A DNA stretch of 14,057 nucleotides from Smithella sp. ME-1 (lineage in GTDB: Bacteria; Desulfobacterota; Syntrophia; Syntrophales; Smithellaceae): positions 1 through 14,057 of the forward strand of contig AWGX01000914.1 in the NCBI GenBank assembly GCA_000495415.1. Reading direction: 5' to 3'. This document shows, piece after piece, positions 7,035 to 14,057 of this stretch (position 1 is the stretch's first letter; every line of letters begins with the position of its first letter). The notes under the pieces are model-generated. The model was not told where the DNA came from. It did not search any database and worked only from the letters and a program-made list of their open reading frames with translations. The position numbers and the translations under genes are program-made.

Positions 7035-8486
7035 TTATACTACCGGCGTTCTGAAAACTTCGCCCGTATCTTTCCGTAACCAGATTCTAAAACGGTGCCA
7101 CCAATGGATCGGACTGCGCAATTGGTGTAAAGCCTGCGATGCCTGGGTGATTTGTTGAGAATTCAAGGGATCTTCATTATATACTTCCTGCTGGAAGAGT
7201 TCGACAATAAGCATAATCTCCTGATAAATCGCAGGGAAATAATGACTTAAACGTGAGCCATACTCCCATGGCGTTTCGCTTGATCGGTGCGACAGTCCGC
7301 TGCGCCGTCCCCAAACAATAAGTAGACGGTAAAATTGGGTGGCGGTAGAATAGCCCCGTAAACGACTAAATATCCATGTTACACATGATCGGAAAAAAAT
7401 CGGGATCTGAAGAAGCAACGCCAACAGGCGTTTTAAGTAAATATGTTTCTGCTTGCTTCTCGTTGTTTTAGACAGTGACCACCGGATAAAATGCCAGATT
7501 CCAATGCCCAGGACTACTACAATTATTATACCCAGTATGCCCCCGATACTCGAGGTCAGAATTTTTTCTAAAAGTGCCGTCCACCAATTCGTTTCCCCCG
7601 GAGAAAGATTTGCATTTCCTATAGTTATATCTCTTCTCGTATCTACAGGGGCCACGCCTCCCCCATGCGGCATTAACCAAAAGAGTAAAACTGCTTTGAA
7701 CATCGGGACAAGAGGTTTGATTCCCTGCTTGAGCAGATCATAACCTGTTTCGGCAGTCATCATGAAGTATGTCCAGAAAAACGCCAACAATCCCCCACCG
7801 GACATTATCACTACAAACGCAAAACTCAGCACAACCCCGATGAGTCGGTATCCTGCCCGATATGTTTTAGGTGTATGGTTACGATTACGGGCGCTGCCAA
7901 TAGCGATCATTCCAAACAGCAGAAACGGCAAAATCAGCCACTTGGTTAAAGGATCAACAAGCGGAACGCCGTCGCGGATAAGAACCATTAGTTTTATTAA
8001 AAACAGACCTAACAACATTCCGAGACCCAAATCAAACCGCCTGCATACATTCCGATAAGTGTTGGACCATCGTGTAAATTGTATTCCACCCATCCAAAAC
8101 AGCAATGCCCAGAATAGAGTCAAGGACAGAATCAACCATTTCGGATGACCATCAGGCGTATTAAATAAAGCATCTGTCCATGCCCGGCTCCAAAAAGGAT
8201 ACGACCAGTAATTAAAAGCATAAATAATGTAAAGTGCCACAGGTAGACATATCAAGAGATGCAGTCCAATGATTGTAATCCAGCGCCAACCTCTGCCGCG
8301 TATGAAAAATGTTAGTGCCGCAGCTATACTGAACGCCACAATCGCGGCAGGCAGTGGAAACAGCCGCTGCGCTAATGAAAACATAATGAAGATTGCCCAA
8401 GCAGAAAGCCAGGTTACTTCCATCACGCCGCATGCCAGTAATAATATAGTAGGATGTGTTGGTTTTATTTCTTTGTGTTCAGACAC
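7035..8486 (-). CDS. Multi-pass membrane protein with C-terminal DUF4129 domain
   Basis: Third gene of a MoxR-DUF58-DUF4129 operon. About nine hydrophobic segments precede the tail, among them ILLLACGVMEVTWLSAWAIF, WITIIGLHLLICLPVALYII, WLILSLTLFWALLFW, WLILPFLLFGM and GGILGIIIVVVLGIGIW. The cytoplasmic C-terminal part has the DUF4129 signature: FYRLLIVWGRRSGL, then ETPWEYGSRL, then an acidic helix ending QQEVYNED. In many such operons this tail belongs to a transglutaminase-like protein, but I see no Cys-His-Asp transglutaminase core between the membrane segments and the tail. I chose the GTG at 8484-8486 (GTG TCT GAA), preceded by GGAGGA, rather than the in-frame GTG at 8507; its spacing is short, so the start is uncertain. 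It overlaps the DUF58 gene by 22 bases. Confidence 0.82.
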   Translation of the reverse strand: MSEHKEIKPTHPTILLLACGVMEVTWLSAWAIFIMFSLAQRLFPLPAAIVAFSIAAALTFFIRGRGWRWITIIGLHLLICLPVALYIIYAFNYWSYPFWSRAWTDALFNTPDGHPKWLILSLTLFWALLFWMGGIQFTRWSNTYRNVCRRFDLGLGMLLGLFLIKLMVLIRDGVPLVDPLTKWLILPFLLFGMIAIGSARNRNHTPKTYRAGYRLIGVVLSFAFVVIMSGGGLLAFFWTYFMMTAETGYDLLKQGIKPLVPMFKAVLLFWLMPHGGGVAPVDTRRDITIGNANLSPGETNWWTALLEKILTSSIGGILGIIIVVVLGIGIWHFIRWSLSKTTRSKQKHIYLKRLLALLLQIPIFFRSCVTWIFSRLRGYSTATQFYRLLIVWGRRSGLSHRSSETPWEYGSRLSHYFPAIYQEIMLIVELFQQEVYNEDPLNSQQITQASQALHQLRSPIHWWHRFRIWLRKDTGEVFRTPVV

Positions 8487-9667
8487 AAATCCTCCAATTG
8501 ATACCACTTCCCGCGTATGCCTTCTAACATTCCGTCCGTTTCTGCCGAAAGTTGTCCCATTACAAATATTGCCGGCAAATGGCGGTGCTGAAACAAGTTG
8601 CTGACAGCTGCTGTCGTATCGTCATAACAATATGCCAGATGAAAACAACTTACCCCCCAGGGTAAATTCATGTCGCGCATGAGCACCGTTAATATATTCT
8701 CAGTGGTCTCCATCAGCAGTTTAGCCAGCAGTTCCAGCAGTGCCTGCGACTGGCGGGGACCGCTGGCGATAGCTAGCATTCCGGGGCTACCGTCGATAAC
8801 CCGGCCATTAGTGACGATTCCTACACTTTGTCCTTTTTGCAGCAATTGTACACCGACGGATGCCGCCACTTCCAGCGTCTGCTCGAAGGTATCTGCGGCC
8901 TGATGTCTGGTAAATTGAGTCACATCCAGTACGAGCAACACTTTTTCCTGTGTTGTCGGTTCGAAGAGTTTTTCCTGCAGCCGGTTATAGCGGGCACTGG
9001 CTTTCCAATGAATATATTTGGCCGGCTGTGAATGATGATATTCTCGCGTACCGAGGAGATATACCGGATCGTGAATGGGATGTTTGGCCCCTGGTGTTCC
9101 CCAAACGTCTTGTTTTTGCACGCCGAGCCCGATCAGTGGAATCAAACGCGGATACACCAAGACCTGCCGGAGGTCGTGTACTTGCCGGTCGTGCGGGAAA
9201 AAACCCAGCAAATCGCCGGCGCAAAGCGACGTCATGCCAATGTGGTACACACCACGTCGTTTCGCCTCAAGAGCCCACCGCATGTCAACCTGCTGATACC
9301 ACAGCAAACCGCTTTCCTGTGTTAATGCGGTTGTATCCGACACGGGTTGGAACGGGCCCTCCGTGGCAATGCCGATTCGTAGCCACACAGGTAACCAGGT
9401 CGTGTTTTCAGCGCGGACAGTGAAAGTTAATTTTTCTCCCGGGAAGAGACGCTGCCTGTCTAGCCGCGTGTTCCATATTAATCCGTTCGCAGTGGCTCGG
9501 CTCCAGAGTTTAACCCCGCTGACCATAACCAAAATTAGAAAGGTTAACAGAGCCAACGTCTGTTCACCTTTTAATAATGCGATAAAAAGGAAGATGCCTA
9601 TGATGATTTGAATCAACCTTACGGTTAGCAGTGTTGAGACATCGTATTCCTGTGTATCCATATTCAT
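8465..9667 (-). CDS. DUF58 domain protein (MoxR-associated, vWA-like)
   Basis: Partner of the MoxR ATPase encoded just upstream. Two membrane segments (residues about 13-33 and 36-55) are followed by a beta-rich region (about 68-175, PGEKLTFTVRAENTTWLPVWLRI), then the DUF58 core: REYHHSQPAKYIHWKASAR (208-226), LQEKLFE and the strand KVLLVLDVT (242-250). The D-x-S-x-S metal site of true von Willebrand A domains is degenerate here (DVTQFT, 248-253), so metal binding is doubtful. The length of 400 residues is normal. The ATG directly abuts the MoxR stop (TAAATG), with no separate Shine-Dalgarno visible, which points to translational coupling. A second in-frame ATG lies two codons on. Confidence 0.9.
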   Translation of the reverse strand: MNMDTQEYDVSTLLTVRLIQIIIGIFLFIALLKGEQTLALLTFLILVMVSGVKLWSRATANGLIWNTRLDRQRLFPGEKLTFTVRAENTTWLPVWLRIGIATEGPFQPVSDTTALTQESGLLWYQQVDMRWALEAKRRGVYHIGMTSLCAGDLLGFFPHDRQVHDLRQVLVYPRLIPLIGLGVQKQDVWGTPGAKHPIHDPVYLLGTREYHHSQPAKYIHWKASARYNRLQEKLFEPTTQEKVLLVLDVTQFTRHQAADTFEQTLEVAASVGVQLLQKGQSVGIVTNGRVIDGSPGMLAIASGPRQSQALLELLAKLLMETTENILTVLMRDMNLPWGVSCFHLAYCYDDTTAAVSNLFQHRHLPAIFVMGQLSAETDGMLEGIRGKWYQLEDLCLNTKK

Positions 9668-10597
9668 TTACAAAGGGATTGCGATTTCGGTGAGAATTTC
9701 ATCTATCACCTGTTCCGGTGTTTGGCCGCGGAGTCTTTCTGTTTCCTGTAAAAACAAACGATGCGCCAATATCGGTCCGGCTAAATATTTGATATCATCC
9801 GGCAGCACATAGGTTCGTCCACGCAGTGCGGCAAGCGCCTGTCCCGCCCGCATTAAATTCAGTGAACCACGCGGGCTGGCACCAAAGCGAATTGCGGGGT
9901 GCTGTCTCGTAGCTTCCACCAAATTTACGATATATTCCCGTAACGTAGGTGATACCCGAACTTGTTTCCGGGCTTGCTGCAATGCTGTTATCTGTGTCAA
10001 ACTTGTAACGGCCTTTAATTCCAGGAACGGTTCATTCTCCTGAAAACGTTCCAGAATGAACAGTTCTTCTGCTTTTTCAGGGTAACCGATCTGTGTTTTC
10101 AGTAAAAAACGATCAAGCTGCGCTTCCGGCAGAGGAAATGTTCCTTCCAGTTCAATCGGATTTTGTGTAGCGATTACAAAAAACGGAGTTGGCAGTGGAT
10201 ACGTGCATCCGTCGACCGTGACTTGCCGTTCCTCCATGCTTTCCAAAAGACTGGCCTGTGTACGCGGGATCGTACGGTTAATTTCGTCCGCCAGCAGGAT
10301 ATTGGTTAACACCGGACCAGGCTGGAAAGTAAATTGACCGCTTTGCTGATTGTATATATTGAAGCCGGTAATATCTGAAGGCAGCAGATCCGGGGTGCAT
10401 TGCACCCGTTTAAATGATCCACCGATACTCCGGGCTAAAGATTTAGCGAGCAAGGTTTTACCAAGGCCGGGCACATCCTCAATCAGCACATGCCCATCCG
10501 CCAGCAATGCCACTACCAGTAATTCAATCGAACGCTGTTTCCCCACAATTACGCGGGCGATGTTCTCAATAAGACTCTGACACACATTAAAATCCAT
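9668..10597 (-). CDS. MoxR-family AAA+ ATPase
   Basis: A cytoplasmic AAA+ ATPase thought to act as a chaperone that activates or assembles proteins with vWA-like domains, here presumably the adjacent DUF58 protein. Walker A is VPGLGKTLL (Lys47, Thr48). Walker B is LLADEIN (Asp104, Glu105). IATQNP carries the sensor 1 Asn146. FPLPEAQLDRF (154-164) is the MoxR hallmark. The sensor 2 motif is GASPRGS with Arg243. The length of 309 residues is typical. AGGAGA (complement of 10605-10610) supports the ATG. It is the first gene of a three-gene operon driven by the promoter at 10647-10675. Confidence 0.95.
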   Translation of the reverse strand: MDFNVCQSLIENIARVIVGKQRSIELLVVALLADGHVLIEDVPGLGKTLLAKSLARSIGGSFKRVQCTPDLLPSDITGFNIYNQQSGQFTFQPGPVLTNILLADEINRTIPRTQASLLESMEERQVTVDGCTYPLPTPFFVIATQNPIELEGTFPLPEAQLDRFLLKTQIGYPEKAEELFILERFQENEPFLELKAVTSLTQITALQQARKQVRVSPTLREYIVNLVEATRQHPAIRFGASPRGSLNLMRAGQALAALRGRTYVLPDDIKYLAGPILAHRLFLQETERLRGQTPEQVIDEILTEIAIPL

Positions 10598-10646
10598 ATC
10601 GAGGTCTCCTGTAAACTTTTGATGGGGAAATTATTTTGTGAATGGA

Positions 10647-10675
10647 AGTATAGAAAAGACACCATGTTATGTCAA
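10647..10675 (-). promoter_or_regulatory. Sigma70-type promoter of the moxR operon
   Basis: Read on the minus strand, TTGACA (complement of 10670-10675) and TATACT (complement of 10647-10652) are separated by exactly 17 bases. This near-consensus promoter would start transcription near 10640, leaving a leader of about 40 bases before the moxR ATG. Nothing else was found in the 250-bp gap 10598-10848. Confidence 0.8.
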
Positions 10676-10848
10676 CGATAAATTGGCTACCAGAAATATA
10701 GTGCGAAATTTAGACGAATATCTTCCGCACATCTCAAAGAAGAAAAAGCTGTTGAATAAAAATTTTCCAGAGTCAGGTATAACAGGAATAGCGTGGATTA
10801 TGAAACATGCGCTAAAAAATAAGTTAATAAATTAACCGGACGCTTTCA

Positions 10849-11997
10849 CTACCTTAATCTTGGGGGCGGAACGCAAACCCGCCTCATGCCTTCCTTGAGT
10901 GAAATGGCATCTACTGGACAGAAACGCGCGCACACGCCGCAACCAATGCAATATTTCTCTTCCCGTATTGCCTTATCGTCGGTAATTTTAATCGCATCCA
11001 CAGGGCAGCGGGTTTCGCATTCTCCGCAACCAGTACACTCTTCTTCGTCGATTACGGATAAATAGTTCGTGGAATTAATCATCGGCGTAATGCCGTTACG
11101 CCAGAGAGTAAAGGCGTCGCAGCAGTCTTTGCAGCAGTTGCAGATGCTATTTTCTTCCTTCATAATGTTTGAGCCGTTGTGTATTGCCTTATGAATGAGG
11201 CCGGCCTCTTCGGTTTCTTTCAATATTTTAAGAGCTTCTTCTTGTGTGATTTTTCTGGCAAAGCCTTGATTGACAACGTGGCGGGCTGATTTCCCGAAAG
11301 TGAAACACACCTCATTCGGAGCGTTTGTTTCGCAGTCATGGCCGAGAACTTTGTTATAATTTCTGCAGAAACAGTATCCCACCGCGATATCGTCATTCTT
11401 TTTGATAATTTCTTCCACTGTTCTGGAAGGTAGAACCTGTTCCTCTACTTTCACTGTTTCATCAACGATTATTTTAATAGGTTTGCCTTCTTCGTTGGTA
11501 AATAACGGGACGGTGCGGTCAGGGGCAGGTTGCACATCGAAAATTGGAATAAATGCGTCGTATTGACTCTGCACGGTGTTCTTAAGTTCCTCTAAAAGTT
11601 TATGATACAGCTTCGCTATTTTTTCAAATTCCTTTATTTTCTCACCTTCCATGCGCTCCTTCATAAACGTGTATTCGAAAGCGCCTACGATGATTAACGG
11701 CAAAAGCCTGTAGACCATCACTCCTTTTGTATTGGGTTGATTAAATATGAAACCCTTTTTTGCCAATCCATCGGTCATTTTTTCTATATCGGCCTCAGCG
11801 AGCCCTGATTTCTCTTTAAGCTGATCGATAGACAGAGTTGTCTCTTGGTCAAAGTTATTTATTATGAAATCGACCTCTTCTTCTGTTAAATAGAGTTTAA
11901 CTATTTCCAGCAAGGTATCTGATATTACGAACGGAAGAATTCCGGCCCTTACAATAATATTTGCCGCCTGAGTGTATTTGTTCGTTAATGCGTCCAT
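10849..11997 (-). CDS. Iron-sulfur protein: winged-helix-like N-terminus, cysteine-rich middle, 2x[4Fe-4S] ferredoxin tail
   Basis: Probably a cytoplasmic electron carrier or redox-responsive protein; its partner is unknown. Residues about 38-100 (TEEEVDFIINNF, then LSIDQLKEKSGL, then DGLAKKGFIF) resemble a winged helix-turn-helix. A helical, charged stretch follows (110-145). The middle has Cys209, Cys211, Cys222 and Cys231, and then CNCCKDCC (286-293). The tail has two classical clusters: C321-x2-C324-x2-C327-x3-C331-P and C350-x2-C353-x2-C356-x3-C360-P. The extra nine cysteines suggest at least one further cluster. The frame is open upstream to 12135, but I start at the ATG at 11997: AGAAGG lies just before it, and the promoter at 12035-12063 lies inside the longer frame. 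It is divergent from the ABC transporter genes. Confidence 0.88.
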   Translation of the reverse strand: MDALTNKYTQAANIIVRAGILPFVISDTLLEIVKLYLTEEEVDFIINNFDQETTLSIDQLKEKSGLAEADIEKMTDGLAKKGFIFNQPNTKGVMVYRLLPLIIVGAFEYTFMKERMEGEKIKEFEKIAKLYHKLLEELKNTVQSQYDAFIPIFDVQPAPDRTVPLFTNEEGKPIKIIVDETVKVEEQVLPSRTVEEIIKKNDDIAVGYCFCRNYNKVLGHDCETNAPNEVCFTFGKSARHVVNQGFARKITQEEALKILKETEEAGLIHKAIHNGSNIMKEENSICNCCKDCCDAFTLWRNGITPMINSTNYLSVIDEEECTGCGECETRCPVDAIKITDDKAIREEKYCIGCGVCARFCPVDAISLKEGMRRVCVPPPRLR

Positions 11998-12034
11998 GAT
12001 TCTACCTTCTTTTATAAGTATTTTTGCATGAGGG

Positions 12035-12063
12035 AATATAAAAAAGGCTCTCTGGTAAGTCAA
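12035..12063 (-). promoter_or_regulatory. Sigma70-type promoter of the iron-sulfur protein gene
   Basis: On the minus strand, TTGACT (complement of 12058-12063) and TATATT (complement of 12035-12040) have a 17-base spacer. Transcription would start near 12028, about 30 bases before the ATG at 11997, which supports that start over the longer open frame. Confidence 0.7.
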
Positions 12064-12119
12064 GAGAATCTTGGCTGCCGGAAGTGATGATGCGGAATAA
12101 GAAATTCTGTCGGTAAGTC
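12054..12119. repeat. Octamer direct repeat GGTAAGTC in the divergent promoter region
   Basis: GGTAAGTC occurs at 12054-12061 and again at 12112-12119, 58 bp apart (between five and six helical turns). The first copy overlaps the -35 box of the iron-sulfur gene promoter; the second lies further upstream, towards the ABC permease gene. They could be two sites for one regulator of the divergent genes, though a chance repeat of eight bases cannot be ruled out. Confidence 0.3.
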
Positions 12120-12197
12120 CTCCGCACCCTTTCAAATATTTAATGTGGAAAACAAATTAAAGAAAAGATATAAGCCAACAAATATTAGAGGACAAAC

Positions 12198-13226
12198 ATG
12201 ACCGTTTACCGCCGTGTAACTTTATCAAGAGTACTGCAAATCAGTGCGCTTATGCTGCTGATTTTTGTTGTTATTTGCGTTGTTTCTCTTTCGTTGGGTA
12301 GTGTCCATATTGGTTTTATCGAGGTATTCAAGTCGCTGGTTGGTTCTTTTACCGGTGATAGTTCTCTTTCTTCTCAGGAAGAATTAATTATATTTTCCGT
12401 GCGTTTGCCGCGGATCATCTTTGCCGCAATTGTTGGTGCATCCCTTTCCCTGGGCGGAGTTGTTTTTCAAGCAATTTTACGCAACCCTCTCGCCGATCCT
12501 TATATTTTGGGAATATCAGGCGGTTCGGCTCTAGGTGCTATAATAGGAATTGTTATTGGTGCCGGTTCCTTTTATCTTGGAATTCCTATGCTGGCTTTTG
12601 TAGGGGCTCTGGCTACGGTTTTTTTAGTATTTGTTGTTGCGGGAAGCGTCAAAGGGCCTATGTCTGATAATTCACTTTTGCTTTCCGGCGTTGTCGTTAA
12701 TGCTTTTTTCTCCGCCGCCATTCTCTTTTTCTTATCGATAGTCAACAGCATGGAGTTACACAGCATTACTTTCTGGTTGATGGGTGATTTGTCAGGAGCT
12801 TCAGCAAAAGAAATTTGCCTGGCGGCTATTTGCCTGTTGGTCGGTTTTGTTTTACTATACTCGCAGGCAAGCAAACTGAACTTAATTGTGCAGGGAGAAG
12901 ATACAGCTCAACATTTAGGTGTCCATGTAGAGAAAACAAAACAAGTGCTTCTGATTATAACATCGCTAATTATCTCCGTGGCAGTTTCTCTGGCGGGTAT
13001 AATAGGCTTTGTAGGGATTATGGTGCCGCACCTAATGCGTCTTGTTTTTGGTTCCGATCATCGTCTGCTTTTGCCGGTGTCCGCTTTATTCGGTGCATCG
13101 TTTCTAATCGTCGCCGATACTATTGCCCGGATTGTTCTCGCTCCGGCCGAATTGCCGGTTGGAGTTATAACGGCGCTTTTCGGCGCGCCTTATTTTATTT
13201 TTCTTTTGAAAAGGAATAAATATTGA
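12198..13226 (+). CDS. FecCD-family ABC transporter permease
   Basis: Inner-membrane permease of the BtuC/FhuB/FecCD class, importing cobalamin, ferric siderophores, heme or another metal chelate. The family motif runs from RLPRIIFAAIVGASLSLGG (69-87) into the NPLADPYILGISGGSALGA region (97-113). The C-terminal signature GFVGIMVPHLMR is followed by LPVSALFGASFLIVADTIAR and ELPVGVITALFGAPYFIFLL. The 342 residues carry the usual set of about ten membrane segments. GAGGAC just upstream supports the ATG. It overlaps the ATPase gene by four bases. I looked for a cobalamin riboswitch in the 200 bp upstream and did not find its conserved box, so the substrate stays open. Confidence 0.94.
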   Translation: MTVYRRVTLSRVLQISALMLLIFVVICVVSLSLGSVHIGFIEVFKSLVGSFTGDSSLSSQEELIIFSVRLPRIIFAAIVGASLSLGGVVFQAILRNPLADPYILGISGGSALGAIIGIVIGAGSFYLGIPMLAFVGALATVFLVFVVAGSVKGPMSDNSLLLSGVVVNAFFSAAILFFLSIVNSMELHSITFWLMGDLSGASAKEICLAAICLLVGFVLLYSQASKLNLIVQGEDTAQHLGVHVEKTKQVLLIITSLIISVAVSLAGIIGFVGIMVPHLMRLVFGSDHRLLLPVSALFGASFLIVADTIARIVLAPAELPVGVITALFGAPYFIFLLKRNKY

Positions 13227-14005
13227 GCATGTCGGTAATCGAAGCCAGAAATGTAAATTTCAGTTACGCCACTAAACCTGTGATGGAAAATGTTTCCTTT
13301 GCAATTGATGAAGCGCAAATTGTGGCGGTTATCGGCCCGAACGGTTCCGGTAAAACCACTCTTTTGAAAATTATCAATGGCACGCTTTTCCCAAATAGCG
13401 GGCAAATGATTGTTGAGGGCAAAGAGACGGGTAAATGGTCACGAAAAGAAATTGCACAAAAAGTAGCTATCGTGCCGCAGGAAACATCACAAATTTTTCC
13501 GTTTTACGCGGAAGAAATTGTTTTAATGGGAAGATTTCCTCATTTGGGCCGATATAGTTTTGAGGATAAAAAAGATTACAAGATAGTTCGTGAAGCGATG
13601 GAAAAAACAGATTCGCTGGCTTTTGCCGATCGGCGTTTCAGTGAACTTAGTGCCGGAGAACGTCAACGTGTTTTAATTGCTCGAGCTTTGGCCCAGGAGC
13701 CTAAAGTGTTGTTGTTGGATGAAAGCACGGTTTTCTTGGATTTGAAGCATCAGGTTCAGTTTTTGACTTTATTGCGGCAGTTGAACTCGGCGCAAAAACT
13801 TACGGTAATTTTTGTTACTCACGACATCAATTTAGCCGCTCAAAACGCGAATGGAATAATTTTGCTTGATTCCGGAAAAATTTATGTTATAGGAAATCCC
13901 GCGGAAGTTATTACCGCGGCGAATATAAAAGAGGTTTATGACGTCGATACTCTTGTAGACCAAAATCCGCAAAACGGATTACCAAGGATAACGTTATTGA
14001 CCTGA
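13223..14005 (+). CDS. FecE/BtuD-type ABC transporter ATPase
   Basis: Cytoplasmic ATPase that pairs as a dimer with the permease encoded immediately upstream. Walker A is GPNGSGKT (38-45), the Q-loop Gln86 is in VPQET, the signature is LSAGERQ (142-148), Walker B is VLLLDE with Glu167, and the H-loop His200 is in FVTHD. All catalytic parts are present. The signature has Ala where Gly is commonest (LSGGE), and STVFLD replaces the more usual PTSHLD after Walker B. I keep the TTG start at 13223, which overlaps the permease stop (TTGA), because AAGGA (13211-13215) is seven bases before it; the ATG at 13229 is an alternative with poorer spacing. No substrate-binding protein gene is seen in the window. 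Confidence 0.94.
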   Translation: MSMSVIEARNVNFSYATKPVMENVSFAIDEAQIVAVIGPNGSGKTTLLKIINGTLFPNSGQMIVEGKETGKWSRKEIAQKVAIVPQETSQIFPFYAEEIVLMGRFPHLGRYSFEDKKDYKIVREAMEKTDSLAFADRRFSELSAGERQRVLIARALAQEPKVLLLDESTVFLDLKHQVQFLTLLRQLNSAQKLTVIFVTHDINLAAQNANGIILLDSGKIYVIGNPAEVITAANIKEVYDVDTLVDQNPQNGLPRITLLT

Positions 14006-14050
14006 ATTGAAAAACAGTGCTGATTTTCTTTCGAAGGATAACGCGGCGGC

Positions 14051-14057
14051 AAGGAGG
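14051..14057 (+). promoter_or_regulatory. Shine-Dalgarno sequence of a gene beyond the window
   Basis: The last seven bases are AAGGAGG, a perfect ribosome-binding site, 45 bases after the ATPase stop and with no terminator in between. A further gene of the ABC operon very likely starts within about 5-10 bases outside the window; a periplasmic binding protein or cofactor-related gene would be usual. Confidence 0.6.

Noticed and set aside
8950..9423. 157-codon plus-strand open frame inside the DUF58 gene
   Set aside because: Arg/Pro/Ala-rich antisense shadow of a clearly recognisable DUF58 coding region.
10638..10835. 65-codon open frame on the plus strand starting with GTG
   Set aside because: It overlaps the near-consensus minus-strand promoter of the moxR operon, has only a distant GGGG as a possible ribosome-binding site, and its Lys/Asn-rich product resembles no family I know.
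11998..12135. 46-residue N-terminal extension of the iron-sulfur protein
   Set aside because: The promoter TTGACT-17-TATATT lies within it, and a good ribosome-binding site precedes the ATG at 11997; the extension is just open sequence.
11998..12197. Cobalamin or other riboswitch ahead of the ABC permease
   Set aside because: Checked on both strands: the conserved B12 box and the GGAA-type core of the cobalamin riboswitch are absent, and no other riboswitch core was recognised.

Overview
The window looks like a chromosomal segment of a moderately AT-rich anaerobic bacterium. An origin in Desulfobacterota (Syntrophus/Smithella-like syntrophs) is my best guess. It rests on the style of the ferredoxin-type protein, the acyl-CoA synthetase, the Fe-S-type PurF and the kind of intergenic palindromic repeat present, not on any search. 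No rRNA, tRNA, CRISPR array, transposase or phage gene is visible.

Layout, left to right. (1) 1-1554: purF, the glutamine-dependent amidophosphoribosyltransferase of purine synthesis, preceded by a leader hairpin with a T-run. (2) 1558-1685: a 128-bp imperfect palindrome with 23-bp terminal inverted repeats (18/23 identical) and internal hairpins, resembling a REP- or MITE-like element. (3) 1774-3102: an inverted repeat just ahead of an unrecognised 430-residue protein whose C-terminal third reads as a PD-(D/E)XK nuclease. This is the best candidate for something undescribed. (4) 3177-4370: a lipoprotein alpha/beta hydrolase and a small secreted DUF5329-like protein, 18 bp apart. (5) 4391-4997: a complete Phd/YefM-RelE type toxin-antitoxin module with a clear promoter embedded in a 9-bp perfect inverted repeat, presumably its own operator. 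(6) 5006-6850, minus strand: an AMP-forming acyl-CoA synthetase, convergent with the toxin gene. (7) 7035-10675, minus strand: a consensus-like promoter driving a tight operon of MoxR AAA+ ATPase, DUF58 protein and multi-pass DUF4129 membrane protein. (8) 10849-12063, minus strand: an iron-sulfur protein with an N-terminal helical/winged-helix-like region, a cysteine-rich middle and a 2x[4Fe-4S] ferredoxin tail, with its own promoter. (9) 12198-14005, plus strand: FecCD-type ABC permease and its ATPase. A perfect Shine-Dalgarno sequence in the last seven bases suggests another gene starts just beyond the window.

Working units: the MoxR-DUF58-DUF4129 genes form one envelope-associated chaperone-type operon. 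The two ABC genes are the inner-membrane and cytoplasmic parts of a metal-chelate (cobalamin, siderophore or heme type) importer whose binding protein is not in view. The stretch from 1558 to 4997 has the mixed content of an accessory patch (repeat element, orphan nuclease-like gene, toxin-antitoxin pair) inserted between housekeeping genes.
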